64,000 nt of DNA from Rosellinia necatrix (lineage: Eukaryota; Ascomycota; Sordariomycetes; Xylariales; Xylariaceae). Made by a program: the position numbers and the translations under genes. The first letter of the stretch is position 1. Each line of letters opens with the position of its first letter. Location of the stretch: NCBI GenBank assembly GCA_021209875.1, contig JAGYVD010000004.1, positions 124,001 through 188,000 of the forward strand, written 5' to 3'. Below are positions 1-12,923 of the stretch, one piece after another. The notes beneath the pieces are model-generated. The model did no database searches, had not been told where the DNA came from, and saw only the letters and a list, made by a program, of their open reading frames with translations.

Positions 1-184
1 GTTGCGGACTGTCAACGCTGGCATCGGCGCTTACGGGATGCGTTACGGGATGCGACTTTGACTGCGACTGGGGGGTGTCGCCGGCTAACTCTACCGGGGC
101 GTCGCTGCCGTATAGCTCGGCCGGGCCACTAGGATGTTCCGAGCTGTAGCCTGGGGGGCCGGCATGGCCCGAATTTGTGCCCAT
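1..184 (-). CDS. 5' end of an unidentified gene, cut by the left window edge
   Basis: From an ATG at 184-182 the minus strand stays open to the window edge for about 61 codons. The peptide starts MGTNSGHAGPPGYSSEHPSG and is rich in Pro, Ser, Gly and acidic residues, so it looks like a disordered N-terminus. The frame is also open for at least 15 codons upstream of this ATG, so the start could lie further right or an intron could end there. Base composition is clearly more GC-rich than the spacer from 240 on, which fits coding sequence. I do not recognise the family and no domain is visible. It points away from RPT2, and the spacer between them has no other gene. Confidence 0.4.
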   Translation of the reverse strand, partial: MGTNSGHAGPPGYSSEHPSGPAELYGSDAPVELAGDTPQSQSKSHPVTHPVSADASVDSPQ

Positions 185-1313
185 GTGTGGCGACTCTGTG
201 TATGTTCCCAAAGCGCGTGAAGAAGTCCAACCGGCGCGAGGTGAATAATTCGGGGAAGGGGAACGTGAGCTGATTTAACAATACGAGAGATGGGGTAGTG
301 TGAGAAATAACGTGAGAAAGATATAAGTCAAAGCGCTTAGGGACGGTAGATAGGTGATTCTAAGTCATGTAATTTACAGAGCTCAAGAGTAGATGCGTCA
401 AAGTTGGGTGTGTAAGTGTGTAAAGTGTAAGCCCAGATACGAAATGCCAGATAGAAGAGGTCAGAAGAAAGAGGTCAGGCCAGGCAAGAGAAGCAAGCAC
501 GTTATTATCACGGGAAGGGGCAACTGTTGCCGCATAACCGCCAAGCTACCTTAAGTACCTAGGCAGGTAACTACCATCCAACCCAGTAACTGCCTACCTA
601 CTCCTTTATACCTACCTACCTCTATATGCCCGGGTCCAGGTGACCAAAGTAAAGTAGTACTTACAACATACAACAACTAACGTCATAAGTTTAGAGAGGG
701 GCACCAAACCCAGTAATTACCTACCAGTCTGATGTCACATGCTATCCACCATCTACCTATACATATTGGGTACATACCTAGGTAGTCTTAGGTAGTGGGA
801 GCCCTTTTATACTGGGCAATATCTTGGCGCCATATTTATTCTGTTGAGGCACCCTCTGCTTGGGTTGTAGACCATGCCATACCTACTTGAATGCATGCTA
901 CCTACGATTACATAGTTGTTATAGTTGCAATCGATGTTAGTTAGGTTATATACCTACCTAGATTAGGTAGCCTGTCAACGAGGCTGGCTACTCGCCTTCG
1001 CCCAGCTCTAAATACTTTCTCTACTCATCTCGTCGGATTACTGATACTGGCATTAAAACCGGATTATAAGCGCACCGAGCATATAATATCCCCATAAGTA
1101 GCCCATAAGTGATCGTACCGCGTTTCACCTACCTAGGCAGGCTTGTATGCTATTCCCATGGTTCCAGGGGAGCTCCAGGATGTAGGTACGACGCAGAGCT
1201 GCGGAAAGGACGCGAGAGGATTGGACATATAATACCTTTGCAAGGTTTTACCCGCTGCTCTACAACATGCTCCTCGGCCTATTTATGGTACCTACTAGTC
1301 TACATCCACCGCA
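185..1313. other. Intergenic spacer rich in CTAC/GTAG motifs
   Basis: No supported gene. The stretch is packed with short CTACC/GGTAG and TACCTAGG words (about 541-640, 720-800, 890-970, 1125-1145), many in inverted orientation. It should hold the promoter of the left-edge gene and the 3' region of RPT2. Small open frames at 1109-1863 are antisense to RPT2 or random. Confidence 0.6.
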
Positions 1314-2916
1314 CTACAAGTACAGGCCCTCGGGTTCACCCTCCTGTTTGGTACGGAGTACCCTTTCTCTTGCTGCTCGGAAGTCGGCCATCTGCACCCG
1401 CATGCGACGCTCTCGTAGCGCCATCAAACCCGCCTCGGAGCAGATCGCCTTGATATCCGCTCCCGATAGGTCATCCTTCTGGCTGATGAACTCGTCGAGA
1501 TCTACGTCCTCGTTGAGGCTCATCTTACTCGTGTGCAGATTAAAGATCTTGCGCTTGGTGTTTTGGTCTGGGTTCTCAAACAGAATCTTTCGGTCGATGC
1601 GGCCAGGCCGGATCAGGGCCGGGTCTAACGTCTCGATCTTGTTGGTGGCCATGATGACTTTGACGTCACCCCGGTCGTCGAAGCCGTCTAGCTGGTTGAG
1701 AAGCTCCAACATCGTCCTCTGGACTTCTCGCTCTCCTCCGGATGTAGAATCGTATCGTTTTGTGCCGATGGCGTCGATTTCATCAATAAATACAATAGAG
1801 GGGGCATTCTCGGCAGCGACCTGTGCGGCACATGGTCAGTCACGTCGCGGCAAAAAGGGATAGAAAGACCCCATCGTAGGTGGGCAGCATACCTGGAAGA
1901 GCTGGCGAACTAAACGAGGACCATCGCCCAAATACTTCTGGATCAGTTCGCTGCCGACAATGCGTAGGAAGGTGGCTGAGGTCTGGTTGGCGACCGCTTT
2001 GGCGAGCAGTGTCTTTCCGGTACCCGGAGCACCATACAGGATCACGCCCTTCGGTGGCTTGATACCCATCTCTTCGTACAGCTCGGGATGCAAGAGGGGC
2101 AATTCGACAGATTCTCTGACTTCTTGGATCTGTGTCTCCAGGCCTCCAATATCGGCGTAGGACTCGGTCGGAGCTTTATCCAACTTCATAACGTTGACAG
2201 CAGGATCCGTATCATCCGTAAGAACGCCGACGATAGAGACACTCTTGTGGTGTAGCAAGACCGAGGCCCCCGGCTCCAACAGATCCTTGTCTACAAAGCT
2301 CATGATGCTCACGTAGTACTCGGGACCGGTGGTGCTCGAAACAATAGCGTGGTCATCGTCGATCATCTCTTCGAGGGTTCCTACGCCCATGGGGCTACCG
2401 CGCATGTCGTCAACCCGGCCCCGTTCGTCGGCCATCCGGTCGCCAGCTTCGGGATCGGGAGCGGGACCGGTATTGTCCTTAGCAGCCTTGGCCTTGCGTA
2501 GACGCTCCTGGTTCTCTACAAACTCCTCTTCGAGGAGGAGGTGATCGTGTATGCGCTGCATTCGAAGTAGGCGAAGCTTACACCGGCTTGTTGGGTAGAC
2601 GGCGGGCAGCTTAGCAGCGGCAGAAGTACCAGCCGCCTTTCTCTTCTTACGACCGATGCGGGTAGTAGGCCGCGGTGGTGGTTCGTACTTGGGCTTATCC
2701 TTCTATTCTAGTGTGAGTAGGGTGTCGAGTGAGGCGTAGACGGCGATGACGGAGCACCAGCACGGCATCAACGTACCTTCTTATCTTTGTCATCCCTCCC
2801 CTCCTGGCCGGGATTCATGCCAGACTGGTTTTGACCCTACTGCTGGGTTAGCGAAGAGCCAGCGGGTGCCAGTGCTGCATTTCATAATAATAGGCCGACT
2901 CACCATCTTGGCTTGG
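1314..2916 (-). CDS. RPT2: 26S proteasome regulatory subunit 4 (ATPase Rpt2)
   Basis: AAA+ ATPase of the 19S base; it unfolds substrates and opens the 20S gate in cytosol and nucleus. Inferred exons are 2916-2914, 2836-2777, 2702-1893 and 1820-1314, summing to 460 codons (459 aa), the usual size. The first coding exon is only the ATG, followed directly by GTGAGT; splicing gives MGQNQSG, a classic N-myristoylation start typical of Rpt2. Walker A GAPGTGKT lies near residues 245-252, Walker B IVFIDEID near 300-307, and the second region of homology around [17 protein letters not shown] follows. The C-terminus GLYL is an HbYX gate-opening tail. The intron at 1821-1892 splits FQ from VAAENAP. It is divergent from the succinyl-CoA ligase gene over a spacer of about 960 bp. 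Family assignment is certain; the 3-nt coding exon is inferred from phase and splice signals. Confidence 0.95.
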
Positions 2917-3878
2917 TGTTTCGCGAGACAAGTCGCAAGCTCAAGTCAATTAAGGAGTCAATAATGCGTGATAGTCGAGCGCTGAATAAGTACGTAGTGT
3001 ACCCCGTCCTTAGGGCGGAAGACGGAGGTGGGAGACGGGAGATAGACGGATTGGAAGTAATAATGGGAGATGGTGATGATGAAACCGTTGTGTTGGAATT
3101 AATTATCGACGAGGCTAGGATGGCGGTTGGCCCTGGAAATGATCAAGCTTCCCTCCTGAATTGGAAGTGTTACGGCTGCTGGTAACCAGGTGGTTAGGTA
3201 CCTGTATTTGCGCACAGCACCTCGCTGTGTCATCCATTAGGCGCCGAAGAGGCAACGCGTGCAGTTGGCAGCCTCCAAATAGTGGGGCTGCAGTTACACA
3301 TTAGATAACTACCTGCCTACTTAAATATGAAGTACCTACCTAGGTACCTACCTAGTTAGTTACCTACCTTAGGTACTTTGTACACCACATTCAGCTGTCT
3401 GGTGATCTGCTACCTAAGGTACCCAGGTACCTAGGTAGGTAGTTCGCCGAGGATAGAAACGTCCCAACTAAAATACTCACAGTTGGCAACAGCCATAGTT
3501 GTGCGGCATGCAGCTGATAGCGGCCCTGCCGTCGCAGGTACGTGACCGTGTCTACCCGGTAGGTATCTAGCGCCAAGACTACCGGGTGTCTGTACCTAGG
3601 TAAACTTTTGATACAGGCCAAGTTCCAAATTATCACTGGCATATCAGCTCGAAGCAAAGCTTCACATTGATAAATCACTCTCATCATCTACCCACCGCCC
3701 CTCCCCCCCCCCCCCCCTCCGACTACGCCTCGCGATAACCCTTCCCATCGGGCCTCGCTGTCTGCGCTCAACCCATCCATCTGCCGACATCGAACCTCCT
3801 CTTTTCTCCCACCAAAAAAAAAAGTACACAGAACAAGAACCGGCTCCCACTTGCGCAATATCCCACATCTCCAACGCG
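2917..3878. promoter_or_regulatory. Divergent promoter region, RPT2 / succinyl-CoA ligase alpha
   Basis: Shared upstream region of two divergent housekeeping genes. It holds a dense block of inverted CTACCTAGGTA-type words at about 3300-3440, a near-pure C run at about 3702-3717 and a pyrimidine-rich stretch up to about 3830 just before the ligase start, which resembles fungal promoter CT-boxes. No TATA box is convincing. Open frames at 2913-3185 and 3391-3939 show no family resemblance and are not called. Confidence 0.5.
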
Positions 3879-5199
<1,321 letters not shown>

Positions 5200-7221
5200 A
5201 TTTCGATCGGGCATGACGATGGTGTAATGGGGGGAGGGCGGTGTATAAATACCTATAGATAGAGGGTCTCTGGCATCTGGAGGCTTTTCATTTTTCTTAT
5301 AATCATTTGTCGAATACAGCATGCATGATGACCGCCACCGAGTGCATCATTTGGCTTGAACCCATGTCTACCCAGGAGCAGCATATATATCTCTCTCCCG
5401 GCCTCCCATGCACTAAACCAATCCCAATCGACTGATAACCTGATGCGAGGTTGAGGAGAAGATCGGAAATGGGGAATTACTTTACGATGCCCACGATGCT
5501 GTTGCGATTGAGGCCCAAAAATGAGGACGGGCGGAAGATGCCATAGGACGAAATAACCGACCGGGACTCTCTGCCCCAAAGTCAGCTACATTGGGGAAAC
5601 GGGTGCACAGCCCGCACTATCCAGGCGATTCTATGATTAGTACGAGACGATATGAAGAGCTCTGGGTTTGAGACACGCCGGCACTGCTCTCATTCGTGAG
5701 GCGAAATCATACGACAAGAAGAGGCCGGGGTGAAGTTCGGCCGTTGTAGCGTGTAGTTAATTGATTGATACAGCCGGTCGTCCGCCCGCCCGCCTCCAAA
5801 ACTACTAGTACCTCGGATAACATAACCGCGAGTAGCCCTGTCGGCCTCTCAGCAAATTATAAAACACATAATTACATATAACTAACTACTAACTACACAG
5901 GCAGTATTAAGATAAAATACCCCATGTAAGACATAAACATCGCCGCAGTATTTAATCCCGGATTTTATTTTATTTCATTTCATTTCATTTCATTTTACTC
6001 CATTTTTTAATTCACTTTCTTTGCTCTCGCTAAATACACTAGAGCATCGCATAAATACCTTTCGTGCTCTTGCAGATTCCCAACTTTTCTGTCAGTGGAT
6101 AACTATACTAATAACTGCCTAAGTACTTATCTAATAACGACCACAAAACATTCATAAAAACAAATGAAAAAAGATCAGACCATATATGGCCCAAAAATAT
6201 ATCTACATATTTACCCCAGCCAACAGAAAAGCCCCAGAGGAGAACCTGGTGCTGATCCGAGGAGCTAGTGTACACTACCTAGGTACCTAGGCACCTAGCT
6301 ACGACACCCCGCATAAGCCAGGCAAGCGCGTTTACAACTTCCCGTAAGCGAGAAGATAGGCACATTTCACCTGCTGCTGCCAACCCAATGCACACTCTTC
6401 CAACGTGCATGAACAGGCGCATAAAGGCTCAGGTAGGGTCAACTATCATCATTTCCATCCCATTTTCCCCCACAACGTAATCATCAGTTTTTGGGACCTA
6501 ATAGGCACTCCCGTCTTCCCTCCATCTCGCAATGACCAGCCCGGTCAGTGTCTTTCATTCCTAATCTTAGCCTGCCTCACTTTCCTACTGTCGTTTTGTA
6601 ACACGAACCTCACGATCCGAACATTATCCTGCACAGCTCTCTAACTATTCACCCAGACAAAAGCACACCGTATTGTACGCGTAAGCGTGCGTGCATATGA
6701 GCCTAAGCAGAGCTAAAGCCTATATATAACAAGGCATCTACGTATTCAGGTAGTAAGTGTTGTAGGATAGGTCTTCTCAATTGCCACAGCCAGGTCGAGA
6801 GCACACCAAAGCCCCTATCGGAGATTTCGACGTCGAATCTACGTGTGTGTATGTCGTGTCTAGTATTTGATACAAGCCGTATACATGGGCTGCGAATAAT
6901 GCATGGCATTGTAAACCCAGAATCATGCAACAATACGATTAATCCGACCGGCTTGTAGAAATCCAATCCCCTAGCGACTACGTTCGAGCCTGAGCCCGTG
7001 TAGCATAGGATTGCATCACTCACTGCTCTCACGAGGTCAGTCGGAAAACCGCTTTCCGCTATGTAGTCCACGACCATGTCGTTCTGCGACAGGCGATTTT
7101 GACCTGGCGCGATGCTCCGATGAATGACGCAACGTTTGTTCAGGGCAGTGGCCGATTCCAGGTCATCATCTCCTACCGTAGCTAGTCCTAAGAGCGGAAA
7201 GGGGCAAATGTAAAAGGTGCT
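5200..7221. other. Convergent 3' intergenic region, ligase / ELP3
   Basis: About 2 kb between two converging genes with no supported coding sequence. It is AT-rich around 5860-6200, contains a TTTCA/TTTTA pentamer tract at about 5963-5996, and has inverted CTAGGTACCTAG words near 6275-6300. Short frames such as 6405-6644 and 6703-7077 look random. Confidence 0.55.
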
Positions 7222-9024
7222 TCAGGGGGGACACTGCGGTCTTCCGTCAAGCCACTTGCTCATATACGGGCCATCGAGCCAATATCCGAGCTTTTTGTAA
7301 TAACTTCGCACTCCTACGCCGCTAATGACGCTGATCTTATCACTTCCATGCTCCTCGCGAGCGATGCGTTCAGCTTCCTCCATTAACAGGGTGCCAAACC
7401 CTTGGTGTTGAAACTTTTTGGGGTCTCTCGCATGCACAGGCACAGCTGTCCCATATACGTGGAGTTCTCGGACAAGGCTTGTTTGCTGGCCAGTAAGCTC
7501 CTCGCGGTAGGTATATTTCTCGGTGCACTTCCTTAGCCTCAAAAGGCCAACCAAAATGTCCTGTTTGGGGTCTTCATACGCCAGGAAGGTCTCCCACCCG
7601 CCATTTGCCGTGTAGTCCCGACGGACAAGCTCAATTTGGTTCGGTCTTATTTTGTGTTTGACCTCGTTAATACCGACCTCTCGCGTCCTTACGTCGCGGC
7701 ATGAGGTCCCAAAGTCTTTCATTCGAGCGAGAGCGAGTTCTCGTAGGTTTCCATTCTCCACACCCGAGGTGACCAGAGGCATGGGGATGTCTCGCTGCAC
7801 ACGATAGATCCTCGTCCACGGGGGGACCAGAGCCAATATACGCGCCACAATGTCAATGAGAGCATTTGGAGTGTAGTTTTGATATCTGCCGGTTCGCCAG
7901 AGCTCGTAGAGGCCGGTGCCGCGGATGACAAGGGTGGGATAAATCTTGAGCCCATCCGTTCGAAAAGCCGGGTTCTCAAAGTATTCCCGAAATTGATCAA
8001 GATCGCGTTCCATCCCGACGTTAGGCAGATCGGGCATCATATGGGAAACCACCTTGAATCCAGCATCTTTCGCCAGGCAAAACGTTTCGGCAACAGCGGC
8101 AACTGTATGACCACGATTGGTATCTCGTGCGACATCCTCGTATAAGGACTGAACGCCCACTTCAAGTCGTGTACACCCATACCGCAGCATATCCGTGAGA
8201 TGCGGTTGTAAACAGTAGTCCGGCCTCGTTTCAATAGTAATACCGACACACTTGATGTTGCTCATCTCGCCGGCCTCCACTGCCTCGTCGACGTTGGTTG
8301 TTTGATAGCCACTGAGGGCATTATGAAGCTGGGATATAAACTCTTCCCGGTAGGGAATAGGTAAGGACATGAATGTGCCGCCCATTATGATGTACTCGAC
8401 TTTATCAACGGAGTGGCCGAGAGATTTGAGCTGGTCGACACGACCGCGAGCCTGCTCGAAGGGGTCATAGCGCGCACGAATAGCGCGCATGGATGTGGGC
8501 TCGTAGCCCGTGTAGGACTGTGTGCTGTATTCGAAGTCGGAATCGGGGCCTCCGGGACAGTAGACGCAAATGTTACCGGTGTATGCAATATGAGGACAAC
8601 GATGGGGTTTGCACATAACAGCCACGACAGCAATGCCCGAAGATGTGCCTAGAATGGATTGTCGACATGGGTGGTAAGCGGAGGCAGGCGAGCAGCAGAT
8701 TTCCGGTAGATACATACGAATGGGCTTTGCGATCAGCTTGGGCATTATATATTTCTTGTAGTGCTCGGGCACAGCAGCGATGATGGCTGTGAGTGGCGGG
8801 ATATTGGCGAGCTTATGCTTCCTCGACAGCTTGGTGCGCAGGCTATTCAGGTTGATATCTCTCCTAGGGTTCTTGGGGTCTTTGGAGGCCTCATGGTCCT
8901 CAATCAGGACGTTTGCTATATCGGCGCAACATCGTAGGAATCGCTCGTTTTCGGGTGGGAGATTGGCATCCTTCTTTCTGCTGGTCGCAACAAGGGTGGT
9001 GGCAGTCATTGTTGTCGTGGCCAT
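7222..9024 (-). CDS. ELP3: Elongator complex catalytic subunit Elp3 (radical SAM / GNAT)
   Basis: Catalytic subunit of Elongator, which adds the carboxymethyl precursor to wobble uridine 34 of tRNAs (mcm5/ncm5 pathway). Inferred exons are 9024-8718 and 8648-7222, giving 578 codons (577 aa). The intron at 8717-8649 is 69 bp and has no in-frame stop, so an unspliced reading also appears as a continuous 600-aa frame; removing it joins PIR directly to [10 protein letters not shown], as in Elp3 homologues. The radical SAM cluster is [14 protein letters not shown] (CX9CX2C, C120, C130, C133). Further landmarks are [30 protein letters not shown] and ETRPDYC. The C-terminal third is the acetyltransferase-like domain, ending in [14 protein letters not shown] and [14 protein letters not shown]. 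It is divergent from the UBC1 gene. Confidence 0.96.
   Translation of the reverse strand: MATTTMTATTLVATSRKKDANLPPENERFLRCCADIANVLIEDHEASKDPKNPRRDINLNSLRTKLSRKHKLANIPPLTAIIAAVPEHYKKYIMPKLIAKPIRMYLPEICCSPASAYHPCRQSILGTSSGIAVVAVMCKPHRCPHIAYTGNICVYCPGGPDSDFEYSTQSYTGYEPTSMRAIRARYDPFEQARGRVDQLKSLGHSVDKVEYIIMGGTFMSLPIPYREEFISQLHNALSGYQTTNVDEAVEAGEMSNIKCVGITIETRPDYCLQPHLTDMLRYGCTRLEVGVQSLYEDVARDTNRGHTVAAVAETFCLAKDAGFKVVSHMMPDLPNVGMERDLDQFREYFENPAFRTDGLKIYPTLVIRGTGLYELWRTGRYQNYTPNALIDIVARILALVPPWTRIYRVQRDIPMPLVTSGVENGNLRELALARMKDFGTSCRDVRTREVGINEVKHKIRPNQIELVRRDYTANGGWETFLAYEDPKQDILVGLLRLRKCTEKYTYREELTGQQTSLVRELHVYGTAVPVHARDPKKFQHQGFGTLLMEEAERIAREEHGSDKISVISGVGVRSYYKKLGYWLDGPYMSKWLDGRPQCPP
8649..8717 (-). 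other. In-frame, stop-free intron of ELP3
   Basis: Donor GTATGT and acceptor TTCTAG are seen on the minus strand. The length is 69 bp, a multiple of three, without an in-frame stop. Its 23 codons (starting MYLPEICC) have no counterpart in the Elp3 family, and splicing restores the conserved junction. An automated single-exon call would include it by mistake. Confidence 0.85.
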
Positions 9025-10415
9025 GTTGGCTGCTATCCCAGCAGCAGTTGCTGGGAGGTTAACTATCCTAATAGCCAGATAAAATAAGTTTGTTCATAAA
9101 ATCACACATCGGCAAAGCAGGGAAAGGAGAGTGTAGATATGGTGTTGGTAGGAACTTGGTAAGAATCATCCAAGATGGTGGGGTATCATGGGTTGATTCC
9201 AGGACAGGCCTTGGATGGCCTGTGCCCCACCAAGGTATCTAATCGATAAGAGGCCCAACTAGCTATCTACCTACCTAAATCACAGGCCTACGTAGTAGGT
9301 AGGTACCTACCAAGAGCATCACCACCGCAATGCGGGGTAAATAGGTACTAAGTATCTACCTACCTACCTGGGCGAGGCAAGCATGGCTGTTGCCAGGTGC
9401 ATATGATGAAACAACCTTGTTGTAACGGTGGGGCATTGATACCACATCGGTGCCACTAACCTTGGAGAACTCTCTACCTGCCTGCCTACCTAGTAGGCAC
9501 GATAACTGCTGGTACCTCGGGTCCAGGCATAGGAGTACCTTAGCCACCGCCGACCTGAGGTATCTACTTCCCTATAACAGCCCTTGAGATACCTTAGCTC
9601 GGCCATTCCAGTTAGTTATATAGCCCAGGCAGAGATACCTGACCTCCGTCAATGTATCTACCTCTCCGTCCAATAGCATCATGGTACCTAAGTATATCGT
9701 ACCTGGCTCAGCTCAGATGAGGCTGTGATGCTTGGTTTGAATCACTCTCACTCTCGCATTCCCTCCTCCTTCCTCAACTACCATGCTCGCATTGATGTCT
9801 CGCCCATGAGCAAACACCAGAGTGCGTACAAACCGCAAACAAGACAGATTTATACCAAATAACGTCATCTCTCCCGAATCAGTTGTTTTATAGGCATCAC
9901 AAAGGAAACCCACCCAACATCCCCCACGCTCATTCACTCCCCGCCAGCCCAATCCCTCCCAAGTGACCTAACGTGGGTAGGTGTCGGTATGTGCCTCCGC
10001 CCTCGCCTCCGCGTGCTCTATTCTATGTATACCCTTCTTTGCTGCTTGTTGCTATTTTTATGATTTCCGTCTCGCTTCTGTGACCTCTACTTCTCTCACC
10101 ATTTTCCCATTCCATGGTTACTTATCTTCTGCCTCTACAGTGACCCCCGGCAGTGACCCTCGGCAGGAGAGAGGCCCACCGACAATCTTTACATCCTTCA
10201 CTGGGTACCTAGCTTGGACCTTCCCACCACCAACACCGTCGGGCGAGCGAGCGTCGAGCGTCGAACATCGAGCGTCGAGTGTCGAGTGAACGAACAAGCA
10301 AACAGGCCAACGGACAGGCGGATGAACTGGCCGAACCTGACCGAACCGGACCGGACCGAACCAACCCGTATTTGCACTCACCTACGTGTGCAACATATAG
10401 CTCGGCCATATCACC
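9025..10415. promoter_or_regulatory. Divergent promoter region, ELP3 / UBC1-type E2
   Basis: About 1.4 kb upstream of both genes, without supported coding sequence. CTAC/GTAG words cluster at about 9255-9370, 9470-9500 and 9655-9665. At about 10238-10290 an imperfect GTCGAGCGTCGA-type tandem is present, followed by an ACCGAACCGGACC-type tandem at about 10331-10366, both in the likely 5' leader of the E2 gene. Confidence 0.45.
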
Positions 10416-11290
10416 ATGTCTTCCAGTAGGGTGCGCCGTGTCGCCAAGGAGCTGAGTGACATGGCCGCCGATGCCGCCAACTCCAACGTCACGGCCGAGC
10501 CTGTCAACAATACCGGCGACTTGACACACCTCAAAGCTTGCATTTTCGGGCCTCCGGGCACGCCGTACGAGGGCGGCCGGTACATCGTCGATGTCAAGAT
10601 TCCCACCGAGTATCCCTTCCGCCCCCCCCATCATGAAGTTCGTCACCAAGGTCTGGCATCCCAACATCAGCAGCCAAACCGTACGTCGACCCCCTCCCCT
10701 CCCAAGCCGCCCCCATTCCTACTAACAGGTTGGATCCAGGGCGCCATCTGTCTTGACACTCTCAGCACTGCTTGGTCTCCTGTTCTCACCATCAAGTCCA
10801 CCCTACTATCTCTTCAGTCCCTGTTCGAGAGCCCCGAGCCCAAGGACCCCCAAGATGCCGAGGTCGCCAAGATGATGATCAATGATCCCGAAGCCTTCAA
10901 CAAGAAAGCGCATGAGTGGGCCGTCCTCCATGCCAACGCCCCCAGGAACGCCAGATTCCAACAAGTCAAGCCTCGTTCCAGCATCGCCCCTGCGCGCGAG
11001 AAGGTCGACGACAGCCGGTAAGATGGATATATGCCCACATGCTCCCCCTCCCTGCCCACGCATGCTACCGCCATTGCAGCATCAAACCATACTAAGCTAG
11101 TTACATCCATCACAGGTACCAAGGCTACAACAAAGAACTCATCAACAGATTCGTGAACATGGGCTTTGATATCGACAGGGTTGTGGAGGCCTTCCAATAT
11201 GTCGGCATCGAAACCTATGGTGGCGAGGATGTCGAGCTGGAGCCAGAGTATATGGGTGATATTACCGCTCGATTACTCGGTGAGCCCTGA
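10416..11290 (+). CDS. UBC1: Ubiquitin-conjugating enzyme E2, UBC1/E2-25K type with UBA tail (apparent 1-base frameshift)
   Basis: E2 enzyme that accepts ubiquitin from E1 and builds mainly K48 chains. Exons 10416-10680, 10740-11017 and 11116-11290 give the expected protein (about 238 aa) only if one C is removed from the eight-C run at 10622-10629. Before the run the frame reads YPFRPP; after it the conserved continuation MKFVTKVWHPNISSQT is in another frame. The catalytic Cys is in GAICLDTLSTAWSP (about residue 92). The C-terminal exon carries a UBA domain (NKELINRFVNMGF ... DITARLLGEP). The first intron is 59 bp with a CTAAC branch site. Because 59 plus the extra base is 60, the unspliced sequence is also an open frame across the defect. 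The most likely cause is a homopolymer error in the assembly; a real frameshift would destroy the active-site region in spliced mRNA. Confidence 0.9.
10622..10629 (+). other. Apparent +1 C in an 8-C homopolymer (UBC1 frameshift)
   Basis: Seven C residues would keep the conserved frame (RPP then IMKFVTKVWH); eight are present. Confidence 0.75.
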
Positions 11291-12923
11291 TACTGTCGGT
11301 CTTCACGGTCCAGCCATGTTTTACAGAGTCATATTAGCCCTTTCTTTCCCGAGCATGACTTTCACCGGTGTCGACGCTCTGTAGTCGATATCATTAACAA
11401 TAGCATAAGTCGGACCAACATGAAACGAGCACATCATTTTGCTACCTACGCTAGTATCCCCAGCAAGATCTGGTAGAGTCACGGAAATAATCACGAACGT
11501 TGCATTTGAGGCGCCAGGCGTCAAAGGTTTTCAGGCTAACTGGGCTGGATATTTTGCTAATACGACATTGAATCGTTGATGCCTTTTATTTTTCTTGCGC
11601 CGTCCCACCCTTCTCCGAGTGATATTGAGACATAGTCCTTCCACTTTCAAAAAATTCTCTTGTGTGTACGTTGGAAATAAATATTTTGTCGTAACAGATG
11701 ATAAATAAGAGTTGTATCTAATATCCGGTTCCAGAGTTTTGTTAATTCTTCCGAACTCCTTGAGCCAGTATGAACTGGTCACATAATCTTTGTTCTTATA
11801 GGTTAATAAATTCATTCCATGACACCTGTTTGATTACATAGCAATTCATCTTATCTATTAGAGTGTTGGTAATAATGACGCGATTGTAAATATTCAACCC
11901 GAGTAGGTTTCTATTCCATCATATCGATAATTTCCTTTGCCTTTTTGGCCTGGGTGAAGGGGTTGGTGATTGAAGCGGATCCATATCAACAGCAAATTCA
12001 TAAGGGCCTGCTCGCGCAAGATGAAATGGTCTTTGTGTAGGTAATTAATACAGTGGATTATGGTACTTAGGTAAATTTCATAAACAGAGTGTGCCAGAGC
12101 CTGTATAGTCTTCAAAATCGAGTGTAAGATTGATGTGATATAGAGCACTAAGAATATGAATAGTTAATCGTAACTACAAACTTGGCATAAACATGCTATG
12201 AGCCTAATATTCAAACTTGACGTGACGTATGTGTATTAACACCTGATAGGCATGCATATAAAACAAAAGCGAGATGTAGTCAAAGTTGATTCTGTCAGCC
12301 AAATAATTCGCGTATACTTCCTTTTGTCTCCTCATTCCCGGCTCAGGCGGCTGCTTTGGCCAGCCGGGGCAGCCCTAGTGTAATACCACCAACCAGGACT
12401 ACCCCTGCTGAAGTATAACGGGAGAACCTATTTTTAGTCTCTGCTGCAAGTGTGTGCGACTCCCCGGGTGGCTTGTCCGTATCGCGTGGCTACCGTGGCA
12501 CGAACTCCAGTAAATTCGCCATAGTAGGCGTTAATAGGGGAAACTAAGCGTGTTGGTAGTATGTAAACGTTGCTTATCAAGGTAATATACAGACAGACAG
12601 AAATGATGAGACTTTCTAAAGACATCCGAAAGAAGCAATGATATCAACCCATCCACCCCCTCGAACCCATAGACCTGAACTCCCCGTCCCAGACAACCAG
12701 GTGAATAGCGTTTCTAGCATGACCGCCCCATTCTAAACATCACGCCTCCCTCCCTCCCAGTCTATCAGTGTCCACGTTAGAGGCCATAATTTTCCTAGCC
12801 GAGCCCAATGCGCCTTCCCCAGCCCATGCGTCCTTTTCCAGCCAATGCATCAACAAAGCGCCGTTCTTCCTGATGATTTTGATATTCGTATCTTCCACTT
12901 AGGCGCCTAGTTTGTAGTCCGTC
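11291..12923. other. AT-rich intergenic region
   Basis: No supported gene. About 11530-12310 is clearly richer in A and T than the flanks, with long T and A runs and TA-rich words. The open frame at 11531-11815 (-) has no recognisable domain and biased Lys/Asn/Tyr content expected from AT-rich sequence. The block could be a degraded repeat, perhaps altered by repeat-induced point mutation, but I see no transposon ends or protein remnant. Confidence 0.45.

Noticed and set aside
7222..9024. Continuous 600-residue reading of ELP3 as the true protein
   Set aside because: The extra 23 residues have perfect intron ends and no family counterpart; the spliced 577-residue form matches Elp3.
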